DNA from: Arcobacter roscoffensis
GTDB taxonomy: Bacteria > Campylobacterota > Campylobacteria > Campylobacterales > Arcobacteraceae
Direction: 5' to 3'
Assembly: GCF_024267655.1 (NCBI RefSeq)
Contig: NZ_CP100595.1
Location: 1,798,001 to 1,862,000 of the forward strand
DNA length: 64,000 bases
This document shows positions 35,915 to 44,406 of the stretch, piece by piece. The notes beneath the pieces were generated by a model that saw only the letters and a program-made list of their open reading frames with translations, had not been told where the DNA came from and did no database searches. Numbering within the stretch: position 1 is the stretch's first letter; every line of letters starts with the position of its first letter. Position numbers and translations under genes: made by a program.

Positions 35915-36892
35915 ATGAGTAATCTTTCAAAAATAATCTTATTGGCTTTTAGCATTTTATTTTTTAGTGGCTGTGCTACAAAAATCACAGTAAAATCCCT
36001 TCATCCCTCAAAGATAAAAGATGAAAAAATACATACAGTTTTTGTTGATAGATTTTTCAATGACAATATAAATCAAACTTCACAAATAGAAGAGAGATTA
36101 TCCTCAGCTTATATAAAAAACAAAAAACTATTTAGACTTAAAACAAATAGCTTTAATACAGATGCAATTATTACAGGAGAAGTTTTAGAATCTTCACTAA
36201 ACTATCACATATATTATGAAGAAGAGTTCAATAAAAAAAGATGTTTAACTTATGAAGTTGATAAAAAAACAAAAAAAAGAACTTGCATACAGTACATAAA
36301 AAAGCTTATTCCATGTGAGAAAAGAGACTACAAAGTAAAAACAAAAATTGATATAATAAAAACATCAGCAAATGAAATACTTTTTTCAAAAGTCTATACA
36401 AAAACAAAGTTTGAAGATGAATGTTATAGACATAAATCTTACCCTTACTATTCAGATTTTCATAGAAACAAAAAGAGTATAAATTCAAACCTTGCAAAAA
36501 GTATAGCTCAAAATTTTTTACAAGACATATCTCCTCATTACAACTACTATACTATTGAAGTAATAGATGAAATAACTAGTTTAGAATTAACAAATCAACA
36601 AAAAGATAAATTTGATGAGATTTTAGAGTTAATAGAAAATGCAAACTATAGTATTGCAAAAAAAGAACTTGAAAATTTAAATAAAGAATTAAACTTCAAA
36701 AGTTGGGAAGTTTTATATAATCTTGGATTAATTTATGAAAAATTTGAAAATCTTAAAACTGCTCAAGATTTATATCTTGAAGCAAGGCAAAATAGTATTG
36801 ATAATGAAAGTTTAGCCATAATTCAAGCTTCACTAAATAGAGTAAATAGAAACTTAAGTGAGAAAATAAAAGCAATATCTCAATTGCCTTAA
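35915..36892 (+). CDS. Putative lipoprotein with C-terminal TPR-like region
   Basis: The 325-residue product has a lipoprotein signal peptide ending in SILFFSGCATK (cleavage before C20), so it is probably anchored in the outer membrane. A beta-rich middle part with several cysteines (RCLTYEV, TCIQYIKKLIPC, DECYRHK) follows, and two TPR-like helical pairs near residues 220-300 (SWEVLYNLGLIYEKFENLKT). The promoter region has tandem TATAAT-like sequence and AAGGGG precedes the ATG. The layout recalls curli/LPS-associated assembly lipoproteins, but no family is claimed. Confidence 0.7.
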   Translation: MSNLSKIILLAFSILFFSGCATKITVKSLHPSKIKDEKIHTVFVDRFFNDNINQTSQIEERLSSAYIKNKKLFRLKTNSFNTDAIITGEVLESSLNYHIYYEEEFNKKRCLTYEVDKKTKKRTCIQYIKKLIPCEKRDYKVKTKIDIIKTSANEILFSKVYTKTKFEDECYRHKSYPYYSDFHRNKKSINSNLAKSIAQNFLQDISPHYNYYTIEVIDEITSLELTNQQKDKFDEILELIENANYSIAKKELENLNKELNFKSWEVLYNLGLIYEKFENLKTAQDLYLEARQNSIDNESLAIIQASLNRVNRNLSEKIKAISQLP

Positions 36893-36963
36893 AATCTTTT
36901 GTGCTTAATTTTTTGTTAACTCTGATATGTTAGTATTTCGCCCAATTAAAAAAAAGGTAAAAA

Positions 36964-37605
36964 ATGCAAAATAAAAAAGTTGTAATTATTTTAGTTGTTG
37001 CTTTATTAGCAATATTTTTCGTTTCTGGATATGTTTACAATAATATGCAAAAACAAAAAGAGCTTGAAAAAGTTCAAAACAATAACACTTCTTTAGTTAG
37101 ACCTCACTCATATATAGATGGTAAAAAAGATGCTAAAGTTGAGTTAGTAGAATTTTTAGATCCTGCTTGTGGTACTTGTGCTTTATTTCATCCTTACGTA
37201 AAAGAGATAAAAAAACAAAACGGTGATGATATAAAAATTGTATATAGATATGCACCTTTTCATGAGGGCTCTGATAAAGTTGTAAAACTATTAGAAGCTG
37301 CAAAAGAGCAAGGAAAGTTTAATGAGCTTTTAGAACTTCTTTTTGTAACTCAAAAATACTGGGTAAAACACCATGTAGTTCAATATGATATAGTTGAAAA
37401 AATAGCTGAAAAATCTGGACTTATTGATATGGTAGTAGCAAAAGAGTTTGTAAAAAATCCTAAACTTGATGAAATAATCAAACAAGACTTAGCGGATGCA
37501 AAAGCCTTAGGAGCAAATAAAACTCCATCATTTTTTGTAAACTCTAAACCTTTAGAAGATTTTGGGCTAGAACAGTTAATTGAGCTAATTAACTCAGAAC
37601 TTTAA
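36964..37605 (+). CDS. DsbA-like membrane-anchored thiol:disulfide oxidoreductase
   Basis: The 213-residue protein has an N-terminal membrane anchor (residues 5-24) and a periplasmic thioredoxin-fold domain. The CGTC active site is at C69-C72 (FLDPACGTCALFH), and the cis-proline loop is in ANKTPSFFVNS. The CxxC follows a strand VELVEFLDPAC, as in the DsbA/BdbD group. It probably oxidises or isomerises cysteines in exported proteins. The start is ATG with AAAAAGG upstream. It is followed by a terminator, so it is likely monocistronic. Confidence 0.87.
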   Translation: MQNKKVVIILVVALLAIFFVSGYVYNNMQKQKELEKVQNNNTSLVRPHSYIDGKKDAKVELVEFLDPACGTCALFHPYVKEIKKQNGDDIKIVYRYAPFHEGSDKVVKLLEAAKEQGKFNELLELLFVTQKYWVKHHVVQYDIVEKIAEKSGLIDMVVAKEFVKNPKLDEIIKQDLADAKALGANKTPSFFVNSKPLEDFGLEQLIELINSEL

Positions 37606-37617
37606 ATAAAAATAGAG

Positions 37618-37650
37618 ACAAAGAGAGATAAAAAACTTTCTTTGTTTTTT
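37618..37650 (+). terminator. Intrinsic terminator
   Basis: ACAAAGAGAG pairs with CTTTCTTTGT (one mismatch) across an 8-base loop, followed by six T. It is twelve bases after the DsbA-like gene. Confidence 0.75.
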
Positions 37651-37714
37651 AAGTATAAATCAAGAAATAAACTTTATTAACTTGATTATAATCAAGATTA
37701 GTATAAACTATATC

Positions 37715-38275
37715 ATGTGTAAATTTATCAAAAACCTTAATTACAAAACTATATACTTAACTAGATTTTTTTCTCTTGTTTTTTTGATTGTTATATCAAT
37801 AATAAATATCTCACTTATCACTACAGACAATAGTGACTATACCAGCTTTATACAAGACAATAATAAACAATCAATTCTAATTGAAAAAAGTATAAATAAC
37901 TTCTATAAAAATGAAGAAAAAAAGCTTCTAGTAAATCTGAAAAACTTAGAAAAAACAAACATAAAACTTATGGCAAATCCTTTATACCAGAAAGTTAAAA
38001 ATAATTATAATAAAGAATTAAATAACTTTATTTTATTAAATAAAAATATAGACAAAGAAAGGTTTATAGAACTTTTAAATTCTAAAGAAAAACTTTTATA
38101 CCTAATAAATGAAAATATATCTATTATAAAAAAAGAGAGCTTAGAGTCTTCATCATTTATCAACACTTTTACTATAGTAGTTTTACTTATTATCATTTCT
38201 TATTTAGTATTTGAATCAAAATTTATTATAAATCCTATCTTACATCGTCTTGAAAATCTTGATAAAGACAAATAA
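37715..38275 (+). CDS. Sensor-only membrane protein: periplasmic helical domain between two membrane helices, no output domain
   Basis: The product has a membrane helix (ARFFSLVFLIVISIINISL-like, beginning at about residue 20), a helical periplasmic domain of about 110 residues and a second helix (FINTFTIVVLLIIISYLVF). It ends with ESKFIINPILHRLENLDKDK, the kind of juxtamembrane sequence that normally leads into a HAMP, kinase or cyclase. Nothing follows; the next gene is on the other strand, two to five bases away. ATG 37715 is preferred to the upstream TTG 37682 because TATAAT lies at 37687-37692. No good ribosome site precedes either. It may be a truncated receptor or a modulator of another sensor. 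Confidence 0.6.
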   Translation: MCKFIKNLNYKTIYLTRFFSLVFLIVISIINISLITTDNSDYTSFIQDNNKQSILIEKSINNFYKNEEKKLLVNLKNLEKTNIKLMANPLYQKVKNNYNKELNNFILLNKNIDKERFIELLNSKEKLLYLINENISIIKKESLESSSFINTFTIVVLLIIISYLVFESKFIINPILHRLENLDKDK

Positions 38276-38280
38276 AACTA

Positions 38281-39168
38281 CTAATTTTTGATTTTAAATT
38301 GCAGTATTAAAGTTGCTAACATTGATATAAATATAGCAAGCATTACAGGTACTGATATAGTAACTCCATCAAAGAAATACACAAACACTGCAATTATTGC
38401 AGGTGTTAAATAAATATATGACATCACACTTTTAGGACCTAAAATAATAGTTGCTTTTTGATATAAGTACAAAGTTATAATTGTTGTTGCAACTACTAAA
38501 TAAACCATATAAAAGAACATATCCCCTTTTATTACAGACCAGTTTAAAGGCTCTGCTGTAAATAGCAAAATCACAGCCATCCATAAAGCACCACCAACTA
38601 GGGTACAAAACACTAAAAGAATCGGATCATCATCTTTGTATAAAATCTTCATACAAATAGAATAAAGAGTCATAAATAAAATGCCCACAAGATAGATTAA
38701 ATCTCCACTATTTAAGGCAAAAGATAAAAACAAATCAAAATTTGCTTTAAATACAACACCTAAAGTTCCAATAATTCCCAAAATATATACAAGCCATTGA
38801 GTAAAAGTAATCTTATCCTTAAAAATAAAAATACAAAATATCGCTGTTATTAAAGGAACTAAAGTATACAAAGCCCCTGTATTTAAAGCTGTAGTTGTCT
38901 CCAAAGCTATAAACATCAATACAAAATAACCTGCATAAAAAAAGCTTATAATTAAAGCTCTTGGCATGGTAGAGATTATCTTTTCTCTATATTTTCTTCT
39001 TACAAGTATAAGTGGAGATAAGATAACTGCGGAGGCTAAAAATCTTAAAAGTATTAGTGAAAAGGGACTGATTAAACCTGCAAGTTTCTGAGTTACTATA
39101 AAAGATCCTGCTACAAGAATAGTTGCTATTATTATTAAAATATGTGCTTTTACATGCAAAGTATTCAA
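38281..39168 (-). CDS. EamA-family (DMT superfamily) transporter
   Basis: The 295-residue product has ten predicted membrane helices in two EamA repeats: the first ends around ALNTGALYTLVPLITAIF, the second around SVMSYIYLTPAIIAVFVYF, both typical motifs. Members export metabolites, amino acids or drugs; the substrate is unknown. The start is TTG at 39168 with AAGGTG upstream. It is convergent with the sensor-only gene and divergent from the glutamate mutase operon, separated from it by 241 bases of A/T-rich sequence. Confidence 0.88.
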   Translation of the reverse strand: MNTLHVKAHILIIIATILVAGSFIVTQKLAGLISPFSLILLRFLASAVILSPLILVRRKYREKIISTMPRALIISFFYAGYFVLMFIALETTTALNTGALYTLVPLITAIFCIFIFKDKITFTQWLVYILGIIGTLGVVFKANFDLFLSFALNSGDLIYLVGILFMTLYSICMKILYKDDDPILLVFCTLVGGALWMAVILLFTAEPLNWSVIKGDMFFYMVYLVVATTIITLYLYQKATIILGPKSVMSYIYLTPAIIAVFVYFFDGVTISVPVMLAIFISMLATLILQFKIKN

Positions 39169-39409
39169 AATACACCTTGAATTATTTATTTTTGCAGAAT
39201 AATAGTAAAAAAAACTACAAGTAAAATTAAATTCGAAAATATATATTATAACTTTTATGAAACTAAGTAGAAATAAAAATGAAATTTATTTAATAAAGCT
39301 ATTCAATAGTTATTAAAAAGTCCTTACTAATAGAAATATAACCACTTTTTAGATAGAATATTTGCCTTTTTAAAGAAATAAAAACTATAAAAAATTTAGG
39401 TACGAAAAT

Positions 39410-39823
39410 ATGAAAGTAGTAACTGGCGTAGTTGGAAACGACATCCACGTAGTAGCAAACAGACTAATTGACCTTTCACTTCAAGCAAGAGGCTTTGAGG
39501 TATTTAACCTTGGAGTTAACACTTACTTAGAAGAGTTTATTGATGCAGTAATTGAAACAAATGCAGATATATTATTAATCTCATCATTAAACGGTGAAGC
39601 TGAGGGTTGGGCAAGAGAACTTAAGATTTTAAAATCAAAGTATGGAAATCTTTTAGATGATGTAGTATTTATGATTGGTGGTAACTTAGTAGTTGGAACA
39701 GGAAGTGCAGATGATATTGTTCCAAGATTTAAAAACTATGGTTTTGATTTAGTATTCCACCAAGTGGATTTAAATACTGGTTTAGATGAATTAGAAAAAT
39801 TCATGGAAGGTAGAAAAAACTAA
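39410..39823 (+). CDS. glmS: Glutamate mutase sigma subunit (B12-binding)
   Basis: With GlmE this binds adenosylcobalamin and rearranges L-glutamate to (2S,3S)-3-methylaspartate. The 137-residue product aligns end to end in memory with clostridial GlmS/MutS: VVGNDIHVVANRLID, ETNADILLISSLNGEAEG, VVFMIGGNLVVGTG. In the cobalamin motif DxHxxG the aspartate (D11) and cobalt-coordinating histidine (H13) are kept, while the glycine is alanine (A16). The Ser-Ser-Leu and GGN loops that cradle the nucleotide tail are present. It is first in the operon; its stop overlaps the glmE start by one base. Confidence 0.9.
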   Translation: MKVVTGVVGNDIHVVANRLIDLSLQARGFEVFNLGVNTYLEEFIDAVIETNADILLISSLNGEAEGWARELKILKSKYGNLLDDVVFMIGGNLVVGTGSADDIVPRFKNYGFDLVFHQVDLNTGLDELEKFMEGRKN

Positions 39824-41187
39824 TGAGTTTATTACAAGAAGAAAGAAATATTATATTAAATAATGAGCATGTAGATAACTTTGATTTTGCAGAAGTTGAA
39901 GATTTTGTAAAAAATGCTTCAAAAGATCTTTTTATCTCTCATAATTTTAAAACAAAAAATAAAATGTTGGTACAACCAAGAGGTGGATTTCCAACATATG
40001 ACAAAATGTTTGCTTTATATGAGTTTTTTGATAAGGCTGACGTTGATGTTCTTCCATGTACAGTTGATTCAAATACAAGACTAAATGACTATGAAACAGC
40101 AAAAAAGATGCTAAGACTTAGTGAAGAAAATGAAGTTGATATGTTAAATGGTTATCCATTAGTAACACATGGATACAGAACATCAAGAAAAATGATGACT
40201 CATTTTAACAAACCTATTTCATTAAGACACGGTACTCCTGATGCAAGACTTTTAATAGAAACTGCAATAGCATCTGGTATTTTTGAGATTGAGGGAGGAC
40301 CTATTACATACCTTCTTCCTTACTCTAAGAACTTCCCACTTGATAAGGCATTTTTATATTGGAAATATGTAGAGAGAGTTTGTGCGAAATATTCAGTTTT
40401 AAATGAACCTATAAATAGAGAGTCATTTGGACCTTTAACAGCTACTTTAGTTCCACCTTGTATTACTATCGTAATTCAGTTATTAGAGATGTTATTATCA
40501 CTTGAAGAGGGAGTAAAATCTTTCTCTGTATCATTCTCTCAAACTGGTTCTATGAATCAAGATATTGTAATGGGTGCAGTTATCAAAAAACTTGCAAAGC
40601 ATTATGCAAATGAGATTAACTGTGGTGATGCTGATATTCACTTAGTATATCATCAATGGATGGGTGCTTTCCCTATGGACTCTAACTACGCATCTGAACT
40701 TATTTCTATGAGTACAGTTATTGCTGCAATGGTTGGAGCTAATAAGCTTATTACAAAAACAAATCAAGAAGCTTCAGGTATTCCTACAAAAGAAGCAAAT
40801 GCTGAAACAGTAGCAAATACACAATATCTTCTTAGAATTTTAAATGGTCTTCCAAATGTAGTTGATCAAGAAGAGGAAGAGAACTTAACAGCAGAAGTTA
40901 TGGCTATTATGGAAGCTGTATTCAATGACCCTGCTGATACTTTATGGAGAAAAGTATTTAACTCTATTAAAAATGGAACTATTGATGTTCCATTCTCTCC
41001 TCATATTATCAATAACAATGAAATGATTACAATTAGAGATAAAAACAAGAATATTAGAATCATAAAAAGAGGAAAAGTTCCAATTCCAGATAAGTGTTTT
41101 GAGTATGAAAAAGCTCAATGTGACTTAAAAAAAGATACTACATCAATAGTAAATGATATTATCCATGATATAGGAATTATGCAATGA
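39823..41187 (+). CDS. glmE: Glutamate mutase epsilon subunit (catalytic)
   Basis: The TIM-barrel catalytic subunit that holds glutamate for the radical rearrangement. The 454-residue product matches the family: VQPRGGFPTYD, CTVDSNTRLNDYE, NGYPLVTHGYRTSRK, LRHGTPDARLL, IEGGPITYLLPYSK, INRESFGPLTATLVPP, HQWMGAFPMD and SGIPTKEANAET. The arginines that bind substrate carboxylates in the clostridial enzyme appear kept (in VQPR, TRLND and GYRTSR), as does the Glu of IEGG. The N-terminus is some 30 residues shorter than clostridial GlmE. It overlaps glmS by one base and glmL by four. Confidence 0.92.
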   Translation: MSLLQEERNIILNNEHVDNFDFAEVEDFVKNASKDLFISHNFKTKNKMLVQPRGGFPTYDKMFALYEFFDKADVDVLPCTVDSNTRLNDYETAKKMLRLSEENEVDMLNGYPLVTHGYRTSRKMMTHFNKPISLRHGTPDARLLIETAIASGIFEIEGGPITYLLPYSKNFPLDKAFLYWKYVERVCAKYSVLNEPINRESFGPLTATLVPPCITIVIQLLEMLLSLEEGVKSFSVSFSQTGSMNQDIVMGAVIKKLAKHYANEINCGDADIHLVYHQWMGAFPMDSNYASELISMSTVIAAMVGANKLITKTNQEASGIPTKEANAETVANTQYLLRILNGLPNVVDQEEEENLTAEVMAIMEAVFNDPADTLWRKVFNSIKNGTIDVPFSPHIINNNEMITIRDKNKNIRIIKRGKVPIPDKCFEYEKAQCDLKKDTTSIVNDIIHDIGIMQ

Positions 41188-42389
41188 GCCAAGTAAAGCA
41201 AAATACAAATGATAAACTTTTAATCGATGTTGGAAGTACTTATTTTAAACTAAGTACTACAAAGGGTGTGGAACAACACTTTAGAGATTTTAATAAAGAT
41301 ATTTATGATGATTTAACTTATAAGTGTGGTGAAACAATTAATAATTATAAAAAAGAAGATGTATTTATTTGTTCTTCTGCAAACGGTGGTTTAAGTACAC
41401 TTATTATTGGAGTTACAAACTCTTTTTCACTAAAGTATGCTACAAATATCGCTTTTAATTCAGGTATTAATATCATTGATACAGTGCTTTATAAAGATAT
41501 TGAAGAAACATCAATACCAAGTGAATTAATAGATGTTGTTATAGTTGTTGGTGGAATTGATTCTGTAAGTGGTATGTTTGATGAAAAACTATTTAAATTT
41601 TTAAATGATGTAAACTACTCAAATATTGTTTTTGTAGGAAGTAGTAAAGATGCACCTTATTTAAGTGAAAACATTGAAAACTTAAGTGTTTTACCAAATA
41701 TTATTACAAATAAACTTCATGTTGAAGAAGAGAATTTAAAAGAGTATTTAACAAACCTTTATCAAGCTGATATTATGGGTAAAGAAGACATCAAACACTT
41801 ATATGATATTACTTCAAATCAAATCTACTCAACACCATATATTGTAAATAAAACTCTTCCTCAAATAGGAAGTAAGTTTACAGTTGCAGACCCATATATC
41901 CTAATAGATATTGGTGGGGCTACTACTGATATTCACTACTCAAAAGATTTAGTAGATGAAAATATGGTTACCGAAAATGAGTATGATAGACTTGTATTTA
42001 AAAAACTAGGTGTTTACAAATCAAAAGAATCACTAATCTTTGCAGCTAAAAACAATGAGTTTGTTTATGAGTTACTTGCGCACTTAAAAGTTACAGAAAA
42101 CATCCTTGAAGAGCAAAGTCCTAAAGCAACAGTTATTTTAATGCAATTAGCAATATTCTTAGTTTTATGTAAGGTATCAACTTATGTAAACTCATATGTA
42201 AATATCAAACTTTTAGTTTTAAACTCTATAGTCTTTACAGGTGGTATTACTAAGGTTTTAAAGCCGAAAGAAATTGAAGATATTGTATCATTTTTCTATC
42301 AAAAAATACTAAACTCTGAGCATAATCCAAATGTAGTTATGGATAACAACTATGATATTTGGACACTTGGCGTAAATGAAAAAAAATAA
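41184..42389 (+). CDS. glmL: Glutamate mutase-associated ASKHA protein GlmL (MutL-type reactivase)
   Basis: The 401-residue protein is an actin/Hsp70-like ATPase of the MutL/GlmL group, thought to exchange damaged cobalamin on glutamate mutase. The phosphate-1 loop is LLIDVGSTYFKLS near residue 12; the phosphate-2 loop is ILIDIGGATTDIHYSK near residue 239; an adenosine-loop-like IVFTGGITKVL lies near 350. It is shorter than clostridial MutL (about 460). The ATGA overlap with glmE ties its synthesis to the mutase. This is not the mismatch-repair MutL despite the shared name. Confidence 0.88.
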   Translation: MSQVKQNTNDKLLIDVGSTYFKLSTTKGVEQHFRDFNKDIYDDLTYKCGETINNYKKEDVFICSSANGGLSTLIIGVTNSFSLKYATNIAFNSGINIIDTVLYKDIEETSIPSELIDVVIVVGGIDSVSGMFDEKLFKFLNDVNYSNIVFVGSSKDAPYLSENIENLSVLPNIITNKLHVEEENLKEYLTNLYQADIMGKEDIKHLYDITSNQIYSTPYIVNKTLPQIGSKFTVADPYILIDIGGATTDIHYSKDLVDENMVTENEYDRLVFKKLGVYKSKESLIFAAKNNEFVYELLAHLKVTENILEEQSPKATVILMQLAIFLVLCKVSTYVNSYVNIKLLVLNSIVFTGGITKVLKPKEIEDIVSFFYQKILNSEHNPNVVMDNNYDIWTLGVNEKK

Positions 42390-42401
42390 GAAGGAACAAA
42401 A

Positions 42402-43973
42402 ATGTCTATAAATAGTATTAGAACATTATTAGAAGACTCTGCAGTTTCACATCCAAGTAAAACTGCTATAGTTTTTAATGAAAAAAGTATTTCATATGAA
42501 GATTTACTTAAAAAAGTAAATCAAGTTGCCTTTTATTTAAAAGAATTAGATTTACCAAAAGGTTCAAGAATTGGTTTATACTCAAACAAGGGTATAGATC
42601 AAGTTATAGCAATATTATCAATACTTTCTACTGATTATATACTTGTTCCCCTAACTAGACTTCTAAAGCCTGAGCAAGTTCAATATATAATCAATGATTG
42701 TGATATAAAATGTATCATCACTGATAGGTTAAAACTTGAAAGTATAGAAGAAATTGACTTCAATGGTCATATAATTTCTTATGAAACTGCCCATAAAGAT
42801 ATTCCATCATTTGAAGAAATTTACAAATACTATAACAAACCATTTAAGCATGATGTAAATGGGCATGAAAATGCTGTTATCACTTATTCTTTTGGTATTA
42901 CAGGTCAACCTAAAGGTATTGTTATATCTCATAGAAATCTAATAGATTCAGCAAGAGTTGTATCTCAATATTTAGAACTTAGAGAAGAAGATGTGATTTC
43001 AGGAACATTAATCTTTAATCTTGATTATGGATTAAATCAAATTTTCTGTTCTCTTTACAAAAGGGCAACACTAGCATTACATAGATTCATACTAGCAGGA
43101 GACTTCTATAATCACTTGATAAATGATAAAGTAACTGTAGTTCCTTTAATGCCTGTAAATATTTCAAATATGTTTGATGAAGATGAACATAGACTTCCAA
43201 GTTCAGACTTACTTTCAAATGTAAGAGTACTTACTTCATCAGGAGGAAATGTAACTGTAAAAATGTTAAAAGGATTAGACAAGCTTTTCCCTGATGCAAA
43301 GTTTTATTCAATGCATGGATTAACAGAAGCTTTTAGATCTACGTACCTAGACCCATCACAAATTCATATAAGACCTGATTCAATTGGAAAAGCTATTCCA
43401 GATGTAGAATTATATGTTATAAACGAAGAAGGGAAAGAGTGTAAGCCAAGAGAAGTTGGTGAACTAATTCACAGAGGTGGTTATATATATAGAGGTTTTT
43501 GGAATGCTCCTGTAGAAACTGCTCAAAGATTTAAATCAATTCAAATCTTAAAAGATGTAATAGATTTAGAAGGACAATTAACTGATGAAATAGTTGTAGC
43601 AACAGGTGATTATGTATACAAAGATGAAGAAGGTTATTTTTACTTTGTATCTAGACATGATAACATGATAAAAACAAGAGGATTTAGAGTAAGTCCTTAT
43701 GAAATTGAATCAGTAGTTGCAAATAACTTACCTCAAATTGAACAATGTGCAATCTTTTCTGTTCCAAATGAAGAAATAGAAGAAGAGATAGTTATGGTTT
43801 ATTCAAGTAGAAGTGAACTTGCACCAAAAGAGATAACATTTGAGCTTAAAAAACATCTTGCATCTTATATGATTCCTTCAAAAATAATCTATAAAAAATC
43901 TCTTCCACTAGTGCCTAGTGACAAAAATAAAATAAATAAAGAAGAGTTAAAAAACGAACTTCTAGAAAAATAA
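42402..43973 (+). CDS. AMP-forming acyl-CoA ligase / adenylating enzyme
   Basis: The 523-residue ANL-superfamily enzyme activates a carboxylate as acyl-AMP, then usually loads CoA or a carrier thiol. Motifs: ITYSFGITGQPKGIVISHRN (A3; Phe and Ile stand where the usual TSGSTG has small residues), MHGLTEAFRS (A5), ATGDYVYKDEEGYFYFVSR (A7) and a lysine in NKINKEEL (A10). The MHGLTEAFRS and IRPDSIGKAIP stretches resemble the ligases linked to exosortase A clusters and amino-acid-type substrates. It lies 12 bases after glmL with AAGAAGGAAC before the ATG, and a terminator follows; its substrate is plausibly a glutamate mutase product, which is inference. Confidence 0.85.
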   Translation: MSINSIRTLLEDSAVSHPSKTAIVFNEKSISYEDLLKKVNQVAFYLKELDLPKGSRIGLYSNKGIDQVIAILSILSTDYILVPLTRLLKPEQVQYIINDCDIKCIITDRLKLESIEEIDFNGHIISYETAHKDIPSFEEIYKYYNKPFKHDVNGHENAVITYSFGITGQPKGIVISHRNLIDSARVVSQYLELREEDVISGTLIFNLDYGLNQIFCSLYKRATLALHRFILAGDFYNHLINDKVTVVPLMPVNISNMFDEDEHRLPSSDLLSNVRVLTSSGGNVTVKMLKGLDKLFPDAKFYSMHGLTEAFRSTYLDPSQIHIRPDSIGKAIPDVELYVINEEGKECKPREVGELIHRGGYIYRGFWNAPVETAQRFKSIQILKDVIDLEGQLTDEIVVATGDYVYKDEEGYFYFVSRHDNMIKTRGFRVSPYEIESVVANNLPQIEQCAIFSVPNEEIEEEIVMVYSSRSELAPKEITFELKKHLASYMIPSKIIYKKSLPLVPSDKNKINKEELKNELLEK

Positions 43974-43975
43974 TA

Positions 43976-44001
43976 AAAATGTAGCCAAATGGCTACATTT
44001 T
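43976..44001 (+). terminator. Intrinsic terminator of the glutamate mutase operon
   Basis: AAAATGTAGCC and GGCTACATTTT form a perfect 11-base stem with a 4-base loop, three bases after the ligase stop. It closes the four-gene unit and shows that the ligase is its last member. Confidence 0.9.
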
Positions 44002-44096
44002 GCACTATTTCTCCACAATCCTTGACTAATATCAATTACTTCTAATAAAAAATCTATTAGAATATCATTTCATAAAAATTGTAGAAGGATTTAAAT

Positions 44097-44375
44097 ATGA
44101 AAAAATTAGTAGTAGCAGCGTCATTATTAACTGCATGTGTAGCATTTGCTAACCCTTATGCTAAATGTGTTGGTTGTCATGGTGCAAATGGGGAAAAAGT
44201 TGCAATGGGAAAATCTAAGATTATCAAAGATATGACAAAAGCAGATTTCATCGCAGCAATGAAAGGTTACAAAGATGGTTCATACGGTGGACCAATGAAA
44301 GGTTTAATGAAAGGTCAAGTTTCTTCTTTATCTGATGCAGATATCGAAGCAATTGCTAATCAAATAGCTAAGTAA
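44097..44375 (+). CDS. Periplasmic monohaem cytochrome c (c553-like)
   Basis: A 92-residue class I cytochrome c. A signal peptide (residues 1-18, ending AFA) is followed at once by NPYAKCVGCHG, the CxxCH haem site. A C-terminal methionine in the GLMKGQVSSLSD stretch would be the axial ligand, and the final helix DADIEAIANQIAK is typical. It carries electrons in the periplasm, most likely to a terminal oxidase. The ATG is preceded by AAGGAT at good spacing. It is monocistronic with its own terminator. Confidence 0.93.
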   Translation: MKKLVVAASLLTACVAFANPYAKCVGCHGANGEKVAMGKSKIIKDMTKADFIAAMKGYKDGSYGGPMKGLMKGQVSSLSDADIEAIANQIAK

Positions 44376-44380
44376 TCTTA

Positions 44381-44406
44381 AAACTAGAGTTTTAAAACTC
44401 TAGTTT
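44381..44406. terminator. Bidirectional intrinsic terminator
   Basis: A perfect 26-base palindrome, AAACTAGAGTTTT and its complement, lying between the convergent cytochrome and GGDEF genes. Confidence 0.85.

Noticed and set aside
41184-42389. Mismatch-repair MutL
   Set aside because: The protein is an actin/Hsp70-like ATPase with DIGGATTD, and sits in the glutamate mutase operon; there is no GHKL ATPase motif.
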